The translations under genes and the position numbers were made by a program. The notes beneath the pieces were generated by a model that ran no database searches, was not told the DNA's origin, and saw only the letters and a list, made by a program, of their open reading frames with translations. A stretch of DNA of 46,220 nt from Paulinella micropora (lineage: Eukaryota; Cercozoa; Imbricatea; Euglyphida), in contig BJOX01000034.1 in assembly GCA_009731375.1 (NCBI GenBank), positions 21,403-67,622 of the forward strand, given 5' to 3'. Below are positions 38,871-46,220 of the stretch, in pieces; position 1 is the stretch's first letter, and each line of letters opens with the position of its first letter.

Positions 38871-38871
38871 A

Positions 38872-39123
38872 ATGGCATTAGGTCAAATCCGGCCAAACGA
38901 TATTGAAATACTGGGAAAAAAACTAGGTGCACCTGACACCCGAAAAACTGTACTTTTTACCGGCTATCCGGGGGGTGATGCCTACAGTACCCCTTCCCGT
39001 TTTTATGACGGAAATATGCAATATTTTCGTCATATAGCTGCTGATTTCTTTTCTGCACAAATGCTACGGGGTGTTGCAACTAAGTGCATTAACCCACGGA
39101 TAGACGGTGCAGTGGATAAATAA
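38872..39123 (+). CDS. Small unknown protein, 83 residues
   Basis: Begins MALGQIRPNDIEILGKKLG and has an aromatic-rich centre (GGDAYSTPSRFYDGNMQYFRH). AATAAA follows closely (39119-39124 and again near 39180), compatible with polyadenylation. The sequence looks like a genuine folded protein rather than random, and its composition differs from the retroelement neighbours. Family unknown; a viral origin is possible but unproven. Confidence 0.45.
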   Translation: MALGQIRPNDIEILGKKLGAPDTRKTVLFTGYPGGDAYSTPSRFYDGNMQYFRHIAADFFSAQMLRGVATKCINPRIDGAVDK

Positions 39124-39790
39124 AACGCGTACACCAGACACGCGTCAACTGTAAATCTCTAGCCTCATTTTTTGTAAATAAATAAAAAACTCCTCCTTCC
39201 ACACTCGTTGTCTCCCCCGTAACTTAATCCTGAGGCAGTATGTCAAGAACAAATAGTATTACTATTAAAATAAAAGCAGCATTATAATTTTTTCTCCTTC
39301 TCTAAAAACACTTCCGATCAGTAAATACATTGCCTTTTAATAACATACCCTTGTTTTCAATCAGTTACCTTAATATAGTACTAGGGGGCCAGTCCTAATA
39401 ACTATATCCAAAGCCGGTGTGAGTGAACCCGACCATGCGATAAACCGACACAAGTAGAGACGGACCGTGTTGGTATGACGATATTAAGTATATCCAAAGA
39501 AAAAAATATTTAATATGTCTACTATGAGAACATTTATTGAGAACATCACCCTGGATACTTGAAGCGGGGTCGTACCAGGAACACCATCGCTAAACTCACA
39601 AGCGATCCCCTTCTACGGTGTCGTATCCATTTGCCGATTGACCTTCGCACTCATATGTTGCGATAAAAATGCCAAGTAACAACAATGGTATAAAAATATT
39701 TTAATAAGACATGATCTGACATGGGCACTATGAGATTAATCCACATGCAGCTTTCAATGTCCGACGCGTGATAAAAGAAAAAAATGTCAC
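39124..39790. other. Region 3' of retroelement 2, possible LTR
   Basis: AT-rich, no gene. On the minus strand it lies directly downstream of pol, where a polypurine tract and 3' LTR are expected. GAGAAGGAGAAAAAA (about 39285-39299, minus strand) is a polypurine-tract candidate. The matching 5' LTR would be beyond the window, so LTR borders cannot be set. TATATCCAAAG is repeated (about 39401 and 39487). Confidence 0.4.
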
Positions 39791-42700
39791 TTACTGCCTT
39801 CGTCGCCTTGCGCGAACCCCTTTGCCAGGTGGCGGGCCGCCAACAAAAGTCAAGTCAAACTTTGACTCCTCAAGAATGTTCCATATTTTGTTAGGGATGG
39901 CGCCCAATGATAAGTCAAAAGGAATGTCAAGCACTCCCCTAGGCAGTGACTGAATAGTCCACGCAGTGTGGTCTTTGTCTCGAGGGGTAATAGTATCATC
40001 CCAAGTCTCGAGATCTTTCGCGTCTTTGTATACCGGTAAGTATTGTCTAGCTTTTGGATCCTCAACAGGGTCCATGCTTCTCCAGAAATGGAGTACCGGT
40101 TGTATCGTTTTTGCTGCTGAGGATCTCTTCGATGTCCGCGCTGCCCGTGTAGTCTGCGGGACCGCCACAGCTCGCATGAGATAAAGATCTGAGAGAGTGT
40201 CATCGGCAACATGAGATTCTGCCGGTCTCAACAGATAAAAAGCGTCTCGGACCCACTTGATGGTCGCAATCGCCTCGCCTTCCTTCCATCGCGCATGTCG
40301 AATGTCCACATTACCCGCGTTTGGGTTAGTGTCCTTCTCTTCTCCTCCTCCATGGACATCCGTCGCTCGCGTCGATCTCGCCACCTTCCTCGGTTGGTCG
40401 AAGATAAGGTCATTTTGCGCTCTCCTCCTCTGCGCCTCCGTGAACTTCTCCTTTGTACCGCCGCGGACTATGGGGGCCTTAGACTGAGTCCCCGCCGCGC
40501 TTTTGCGGTTTGAGTCTTCCTTGCTCTCCTTCTCGGTCTCCTCCTTCTCCGAGACAGGTGCCCGATAGGCATTCTCCTCCTCTAAGGTATCCTCCTTACT
40601 GATAGGCGGTACCTCTTTGAAATCCTCCTTCATCCGTTTCAACGCCTCCTCAACGGATTCATCCTCGAGTAAGAAGGGGTCATATTTGATCAGCCTTCGA
40701 ACATTCACAATTTGCACCTTCCCTCTACCCCTGATCTTATAGTTCAGAGGTCCCATCTGCTCCATAATCTGGTATGGTCCTTTCCAGTGGGTAAACAGCT
40801 TAGAGCTAACCCCCTTGGGTACTTGAGGATGGTACAGGAGTACAATATCCCCAACCCGGAAACGGACTTGATCTAAGTGCGCTTGTCGCACTCCTTGTGC
40901 ATCAGTCTTTCTGCGCTCCGCCTCCCTATGCGCCGCAACTATTTGCTCCGCCTCCATCTTCGCTCTTAGCCTCATCCCGAACAACTCATCCTCATCTGCC
41001 CAAGTGTCCTTTGGATGCAGAAGCGAGGTTGGGATATTAGGCTCTCGGCCGTAAACCAATTGATATGGCGAGACTGAGCTCCTGGCTCCTCCTAATGCCG
41101 ATGAGGGTAGACAGTTCATTGCAAAGGCAAATGAAGGTGCTGCCTCCACCCAGGCTCTCTGATTCTCCTTCTTCATACAGTACATCTTAAGCGAGGCTTT
41201 GAGAGGTCTATGTACCCGCTCGATCTTGCCATTCGCTCTCGGGTTATAGGCAGTAACATATTGCCATTTCATCCCGTAGTACTTAGATAGTCTGTCGATG
41301 ACTTCATTATTAAAGTCAGAACCTCGATCAGAACATATCTTTCTAGGCACTCCGATCTGCGAGACGATCCTGTCGATCAGAGCCTCCGCAGTTGTCTTGC
41401 CTGTAACGTCCTTAACAGGAACAACCCAGACATAATTGGTGGCTCGATCTATCGCAGTAAGAAGGTATTTGTACCCTTCGGCCGATTCGGGGAAAGGTCC
41501 CACATGATCGATGTGTAAGAATTCAAACATCCCGGCGTGTAACGGGAATGTACCGATCAGGCCGAAATTCGCCTTCAACGGTGTCTTTGTGGTTTTGCAT
41601 GGGATACATGCGTCTACTTCTCTGTCTATCTCCTCCTTCATTCCTTTCCACCAAAATCGCCTCGCTATGAACCAATGAGTTCTTTGTCGACCCGGATGTG
41701 CCAGTAAGGGGCAGTTATGGGCTGCAACATATATGAAGCGCCTCAACTTCTCCGGTACCCAGAGAGTCCATTTGTCAGGCTGTGATGCAAATTTGCCATG
41801 CTGGCCCTTGTACCACAATAGCCCATCTCTCCACGCCATCTCCTTCATTTGATCTTTGATCTGCGGAGTCTTTTTAAGCTCATTAGGGTTCTTGTATATG
41901 GTTATGAGCTCCTTGAACTCCGGATCCGTCGCCTGCTGCTGCCTCCATGCGGTAGGCGAGGCGATATGGATAGTACCGTCCTCCAACCTTGCTCCTACCC
42001 TCTCCGGGTCTTCATCAAGCTCGCTTCGATTTTCCTGTGGAGGTTCAGTATAGACCTCAGTCGTCTCCTCCTCCTCTTTTATATTCGCCTTCGCATTCTC
42101 GTATGCCTCATAAGACCACTCAGCGTCTTCGAGAACATGCGCCTCACAGCATATGCCATGATCCGGGCCTTGAGGACTATATCGTAGACCCGTGCGGTCA
42201 TATCGAACGCCTCTTGCCATCTGCATCGCCTCTATGTGGCTTACCTCGTACACCTTGTCCGTGGACAGATCTATCATTTCCACTGATGATACGAGAGCCG
42301 ACACCTCCGACTGAAACTCTAGCCTAGAAAGGCTATCAGCGACTACGTTTCGCTTTCCCGGTAAATAGACCATCGTGAAATTGAAACATGACAAGAAAGC
42401 TTGCCACCGCGCCAAACGGCCGGTTTGTTCATGATTCATCAACCAAAGAAGGTTGTGATGATCGGTCCTAACCGTGAATAGAGGTCCTCCCCATAGATAT
42501 TCTCTGAGCCTCTTGAGAGCCCATACTACTGCCAACGCCTCTCTCTGTCGCGTGCAGTAATTTCGCTCCGCCGCACACAGATTTCTACTAATAAACATGA
42601 TTGGGCGCAACTTTTTCTCCTCATCTTCCAGCACCGCGCCAATCGCAAACTTAGATGCATCCGTGTCGACTACGAACGGCTTCGTAAAGTCGGGCATCAT

Positions 42701-45532
42701 AAATACTAATCCGCCGTCCTTGGGATCTTTGTAAATGAGATCTTTGAGCGTATTAAACGCCTGCAAAGCCTCCTCATCCCACTTCTCAAAGTCTCCAAAA
42801 TCAATCATCTTCTCCAGCTTAGCCCGAGTTGCACCCCAATCGGGTATGAACTGGCTGTAGTACTGTGCCATCGCAAGAAAAGAGTGTAACTCTGTGCGAT
42901 TCTTTGGCAACTGTCTACTCATGATCTCCTCCCTCTTCTCGCGCGATATCGAGACTCTGTTATGAGAAATCTCGTAACCCAAATACGTCACACTTGTCTT
43001 TGCAAGCTGACATTTCTTTAAGTTGCATTTCAGGCCAAAAGCTCCGATGCGCCTGAAGACATCTGACAAGTGATCGATATGCTCTTCCATTGTGTTAGAG
43101 TATACGATAATGTCATCGATGTAACAAAATGCATATTCTCCCGCCTTCTGTCCTCTCCTTCTCATAAAACCATCCTCCGACTGGTCGTCATATTGACCAC
43201 TCAACATCTTCTGCATCGCCTTCTGAAAGAGCCCCGGGGCCTGTTTGAGTCCCATCGGAAGCACCTTCCACTGGTATATTTCCATACCAACCTCGAATGC
43301 AGTCAGCCATCTGGATTTCTCGTCCAGTGGTATCTGCCAGAAGCCGTTCTTAAGGTCAATGACCGAATAGAATTTAGCATTCCGCAGCACTCTTCTGCCC
43401 TCTTCTAAGGTCGGCAGAGGATTTCTCTCTTCCTCTAGCACCTTATTCACACGGGCATAATTGATCGTCAAACGCCATTCTCCTCCTGGCTTGGGGACGA
43501 TTTTCGGTTGAGAGACAATTGGAGATGTAGATCTCTCAATAAAGTCCTCATTGAGCAACTGTCTCACGTTCTCCTCCGCTATCTTCGCCTCATGTATGCT
43601 CAAATTTGCCCTCCGCGGTGCCGGAGATGGCTCCGCACCCGGTATCTTGTAAATGACAGCAGTGAAGTCCTCCGACTTTACACCACCTGCCCGAGGAGGG
43701 TCGAAAATTTCTCTGTACGCCTCCATCTTAGCTTTGAGAAGCTCCTTCTCTCTCTTCGTACCCACTCCTTCTTCTAAAATTTTCCGCGCCGCCGCTTGGA
43801 AATCTTCCTCCGACATCTTCTTATGTTCTTTGAGGGGCGCTAAGTCCTCCTCCAAACTCAAATCTTCCTCGGACAAATCGTCCAGTCCCGTCCGTTCATA
43901 CGTGACTGTGTCCGGCTCATCATCATGACCGAGTCCGACAAGCATATCAATAAGGTTCGCGTATTGTATCGGAGCCTTACGGGTGTAGAAACCATCAAAG
44001 CATGTGAAAGCTTGAGGTATCAATTTCAACTTGTCCTGGGCTCTGAGCTTCCGCTTGTATGCACTGCTCTGCTCCCGAGACCCGAGTCGACAAGCCACCA
44101 CTAACTGTTGCTTGCGAGAGGGAACCGGTATAGGATGATCAATAAGCCGGTCCCTTATCTCCTGTGCCCATATCGCCTTCTCATTGTACGGCAGAATGAC
44201 AGTATACGGCTTGTTACTCTCAAATAGAGTCCGTAGACACTTTTTCACTTCAGTTAATGAGCGCGGCCAGGTAGGCACATCGCCCCAAAAGTTCGTGATA
44301 AAAGTTTTAATGTCATCCGCTGGAGTATCGGGGATACGCCCCTTCCTCCTTGGCACAAACGCCTCTCTCTTCTCATCTGACACCTTCGCATGGTAACAGT
44401 AGCCATTAGTAATATGGACAACATCTGCCCCACCTTCTGCGAATCTGGCCAACGACGGGCACTGTTTCGCAACACATATTATCTCCTCATTACGCGCTAC
44501 GATTAAGTCATCAATAGACTTTTTGTCCCATGCGGGAATCGTAACCGTATACGCCTGCATCTCCGTCTCCCAATTGTCGGTCCAGGACAGTTCGTCCGGC
44601 ACTGTGACATAGGGGTGTACATAGGCTTCAGTTGCCTCATGTACGAAGGCCAACCTTTTTCTCTCCGTTGCTAGACTCAGCTCAAAAGCCTCGTATGAGT
44701 CAGTAGCAGTCATCGGATTAATATCCTCCTTCTCTCCATTCTTCACTCCATAAATTACTCGCCGTGCGGCGCAATCGATCACTGCCCCCATCGTAGCCAA
44801 TTGGTCATACGACAGCAGGATTGAACCGTGGTAATCGGGGACAACATAGAGGTCCGCACGATATACTCGACCGGATTTCAATTTGAAAATTAATGTGACG
44901 ATGCCCGTAATTTCCGTACGGCTGCCTACCCCTTTTAGGGTCCCCTTTGTTTTTCTAATATTTTTGTCAACCCATGTCCGGTGACTATTCAAAAACTTCT
45001 GGCCGACAATATTAATATTCGCCATCGTATCATGACCAACTTTTAATGTGGTTTGTAAAGTTTCACAAAAGAGGTCAGTGTAGCATAGCGCGTCCGGTCT
45101 ATGTATACTAGCCGCTAGCACATGAATTTTTTGTTCTAGGGTTTTGAGTCTAAGCTCAAGTTCCTTGTCCTCCTTCCGTTCTTCCCTCTTTTCCTCCAAC
45201 TTAACTTCTTGAGTCTCCGGGGCTTCCGGTATCTCAAGTGTCCGCTTGACAGAGTCCGGTACACTAGATGTACACTTGTCTACCGTAGAGACGGTTGCGT
45301 CCTTTGGCGGGGGAACGGTCCGCTGCTTCTTCGTAGGCGGAAACCTAGCCTTCAGTTGCGGCCTCCTCTCCTCCATCGCCTTCTTCGCCTTCCTATTCGC
45401 ATCATTTATCATATTAGCTCTCGAAGGATGAACTAGCAAATGCTTACCTTGAGGCTTGTGAGGCTGTGTGCCTTCAACTTCACGTCTAGGAGGAACGGAA
45501 CCGTTCGTATCCTGTTCAGCAACAGTAGGCAT
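39791..45532 (-). CDS. Ty3/gypsy Pol polyprotein, intact (PR-RT-RNase H-integrase)
   Basis: 1913 codons from the first ATG at 45532, without interruption. Order: a charged coiled coil (105-140); a retropepsin-like domain with GHDTMANI (168-171 = DTMA, not D-S/T-G-A) and ILLSYDQLATMGAVID; a linker domain (400-500) with NFWGDVP and VVACRLGSR; RT (655-860) with active site CYIDDI (804-807); RNase H (from D956, DTDASKFAIG; RTDHHNLLW); an integrase zinc finger (H1272...C1309, C1312); the integrase core with D1342 (LHIDHVGP), D1402 (SDRGSDF) and E1438 (NGKIERVH), giving a D-35-E spacing; a GPY/F-type module (HWKGPYQI, ~1582-1589); and a ~290-residue C-terminal extension of unknown role. Probably a recently active element. 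Confidence 0.92.
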   Translation of the reverse strand: MPTVAEQDTNGSVPPRREVEGTQPHKPQGKHLLVHPSRANMINDANRKAKKAMEERRPQLKARFPPTKKQRTVPPPKDATVSTVDKCTSSVPDSVKRTLEIPEAPETQEVKLEEKREERKEDKELELRLKTLEQKIHVLAASIHRPDALCYTDLFCETLQTTLKVGHDTMANINIVGQKFLNSHRTWVDKNIRKTKGTLKGVGSRTEITGIVTLIFKLKSGRVYRADLYVVPDYHGSILLSYDQLATMGAVIDCAARRVIYGVKNGEKEDINPMTATDSYEAFELSLATERKRLAFVHEATEAYVHPYVTVPDELSWTDNWETEMQAYTVTIPAWDKKSIDDLIVARNEEIICVAKQCPSLARFAEGGADVVHITNGYCYHAKVSDEKREAFVPRRKGRIPDTPADDIKTFITNFWGDVPTWPRSLTEVKKCLRTLFESNKPYTVILPYNEKAIWAQEIRDRLIDHPIPVPSRKQQLVVACRLGSREQSSAYKRKLRAQDKLKLIPQAFTCFDGFYTRKAPIQYANLIDMLVGLGHDDEPDTVTYERTGLDDLSEEDLSLEEDLAPLKEHKKMSEEDFQAAARKILEEGVGTKREKELLKAKMEAYREIFDPPRAGGVKSEDFTAVIYKIPGAEPSPAPRRANLSIHEAKIAEENVRQLLNEDFIERSTSPIVSQPKIVPKPGGEWRLTINYARVNKVLEEERNPLPTLEEGRRVLRNAKFYSVIDLKNGFWQIPLDEKSRWLTAFEVGMEIYQWKVLPMGLKQAPGLFQKAMQKMLSGQYDDQSEDGFMRRRGQKAGEYAFCYIDDIIVYSNTMEEHIDHLSDVFRRIGAFGLKCNLKKCQLAKTSVTYLGYEISHNRVSISREKREEIMSRQLPKNRTELHSFLAMAQYYSQFIPDWGATRAKLEKMIDFGDFEKWDEEALQAFNTLKDLIYKDPKDGGLVFMMPDFTKPFVVDTDASKFAIGAVLEDEEKKLRPIMFISRNLCAAERNYCTRQREALAVVWALKRLREYLWGGPLFTVRTDHHNLLWLMNHEQTGRLARWQAFLSCFNFTMVYLPGKRNVVADSLSRLEFQSEVSALVSSVEMIDLSTDKVYEVSHIEAMQMARGVRYDRTGLRYSPQGPDHGICCEAHVLEDAEWSYEAYENAKANIKEEEETTEVYTEPPQENRSELDEDPERVGARLEDGTIHIASPTAWRQQQATDPEFKELITIYKNPNELKKTPQIKDQMKEMAWRDGLLWYKGQHGKFASQPDKWTLWVPEKLRRFIYVAAHNCPLLAHPGRQRTHWFIARRFWWKGMKEEIDREVDACIPCKTTKTPLKANFGLIGTFPLHAGMFEFLHIDHVGPFPESAEGYKYLLTAIDRATNYVWVVPVKDVTGKTTAEALIDRIVSQIGVPRKICSDRGSDFNNEVIDRLSKYYGMKWQYVTAYNPRANGKIERVHRPLKASLKMYCMKKENQRAWVEAAPSFAFAMNCLPSSALGGARSSVSPYQLVYGREPNIPTSLLHPKDTWADEDELFGMRLRAKMEAEQIVAAHREAERRKTDAQGVRQAHLDQVRFRVGDIVLLYHPQVPKGVSSKLFTHWKGPYQIMEQMGPLNYKIRGRGKVQIVNVRRLIKYDPFLLEDESVEEALKRMKEDFKEVPPISKEDTLEEENAYRAPVSEKEETEKESKEDSNRKSAAGTQSKAPIVRGGTKEKFTEAQRRRAQNDLIFDQPRKVARSTRATDVHGGGEEKDTNPNAGNVDIRHARWKEGEAIATIKWVRDAFYLLRPAESHVADDTLSDLYLMRAVAVPQTTRAARTSKRSSAAKTIQPVLHFWRSMDPVEDPKARQYLPVYKDAKDLETWDDTITPRDKDHTAWTIQSLPRGVLDIPFDLSLGAIPNKIWNILEESKFDLTFVGGPPPGKGVRARRRRQ

Positions 45533-45610
45533 AACTGTGACTGTCGGATTAAAAAGAACAGTTTTTATCTCCTTCTTTCTCTTCTCCTCCTCCCTCTTTT
45601 CCTCCCGTCA
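45533..45610 (-). promoter_or_regulatory. Gag/Pol junction with UGA-CGG, candidate readthrough site
   Basis: The Gag frame ends GAA-TGA (45610-45608) followed by CGG. The same frame then stays open for 25 codons to the Pol ATG at 45532 and on through Pol. UGA-CGG is the context of known leaky stops in tobraviruses, pecluviruses and furoviruses. A possible 6-bp stem (AACTGT/ACAGTT) lies downstream. Confidence 0.6.
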
Positions 45611-46220
45611 TTCTAGGACTTCAACACGCTCACCTGAGCCAGTGTCTTCGTCTTGACGTCCCCCCTCCGCAGCGGTATAAGCTTGCTGGGGGTAGTTGGA
45701 GCTGGAACTGGAGCTATAATTCCAGTATCCGTGTCCTCTGGGAGGGCGCGCTGGGGTCCGGCCTCCCCTTCCCCGATAGCCCCGACCTCTTGGTGCCCAT
45801 CCTCTTGGTGTCCCTCGGGACCCTCGTGACGCTCCTCTCGTCTCTCCTCCTCTAGTCGGCGCCGCTTGTCGGCCCGCTGCTTCTTTCTCCTCCTTTCTCT
45901 TCATCTTCTCAAGGAAGGAAATGATGGCCTCCCGGAACTCTCCGTCCGCGACCATATTTGCATTCCACCTCCTCTCCACCAACTCCTTCTTGTAAACTCT
46001 GTATAAGGCCTGCTCCTTTTTTGAGCCTTTGAGTTCTCTCAGGAAGATATTTCGCATCCTGTCATCGTCAGAGTCATGACTGGGTGGACAGGTGCCTACT
46101 CCATGCTTCGCCTCATTCTTACACGCCATATATGAAAAATAGCGGTAGCACGGCGTCGGCTCGTCTCTCCCCCTCTTTTGACCCGCCGACCGAGTTGTAT
46201 GTGCTGCTTGAGCACCTCCA
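45608..46220 (-). CDS. Gag C-terminal part of retroelement 2 (continues beyond the window)
   Basis: The frame ending at 45608 is open to the window edge; the first internal ATG is at 46129 (MACKNEAKHGVGTCPPSHD). It contains a charged helical domain, then an RG/RGG-rich region (RGRGYRGRGG, PRGHGYWNYSSSSSS) in place of a CCHC zinc knuckle. RGG boxes bind RNA, so this may be the nucleocapsid function. Same frame as Pol across a single UGA. Confidence 0.75.
   Translation of the reverse strand, partial: GGAQAAHTTRSAGQKRGRDEPTPCYRYFSYMACKNEAKHGVGTCPPSHDSDDDRMRNIFLRELKGSKKEQALYRVYKKELVERRWNANMVADGEFREAIISFLEKMKRKEEKEAAGRQAAPTRGGETRGASRGSRGTPRGWAPRGRGYRGRGGRTPARPPRGHGYWNYSSSSSSNYPQQAYTAAEGGRQDEDTGSGERVEVLE

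Noticed and set aside
1-46220. tRNA or rRNA genes
   Set aside because: I saw no cloverleaf-forming segment with conserved tRNA boxes and no rRNA-like sequence, though I could not run a search.

Overview
The window is a gapped eukaryotic scaffold, most likely nuclear DNA of an alga or other protist. Reasons: spliced genes, long simple-sequence tracts, several mobile-element classes and six N gaps. The host species cannot be named from the sequence. It falls into two parts that meet at the gap at 19504-19513.

Part 1 (1-19503) is AT-rich and compact and reads as a decayed, integrated Polinton-like virus (PLV). From left to right it holds: the end of a beta-rich structural gene; a broken trimeric-fibre gene with an S74 autochaperone tail; a small membrane protein; a broken GIY-YIG endonuclease; two small proteins; a frameshifted gene with a parvovirus/adintovirus-type phospholipase A2 domain; a Pro-rich protein; an FtsK/HerA (A32-like) packaging ATPase; two small proteins; an 807-residue fibre; a second copy of the beta-rich gene; an AEP primase-SF3 helicase split by a false gap; a zinc-binding protein; and a basic protein. 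Next comes a 2.6-kb non-coding hub with two ~400-bp near-perfect palindromes, then a broken tyrosine recombinase with telomere-resolvase-like features. No major capsid protein, penton or DNA polymerase is visible, so the element probably continues left of base 1. The palindromes together with the recombinase suggest fossil hairpin telomeres or a concatemer junction.

Part 2 (19514-46220) is host-type DNA. It carries: a highly charged, poly-Ser gene on the minus strand; a decayed, intron-containing Tnp2-like (CACTA/Plavaka-type) transposase gene on the plus strand; clusters of a 19-bp satellite built on the 16-bp palindrome CTGGAAATATTTCCAG, placed inside introns and in a 1.3-kb array at 26.2-27.5 kb; a decayed Ty3/gypsy-like element on the minus strand (27603-34173); three coiled-coil ORFs upstream of it, with a recurring leader motif (CTTCTACGTTAG) in front of several ORFs; a small unidentified compact gene cluster (38565-39123); and a nearly intact second Ty3/gypsy element on the minus strand (39791 to beyond 46220). 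In that second element gag and pol lie in one frame separated by a single UGA followed by CGG.

The most distinctive signals are the twin palindromes with equal 34-nt homologous loops, the UGA-CGG gag/pol junction, a D-T-M-A protease-like motif shared by both retroelements, the leader motif, and the intron-associated palindromic satellite.
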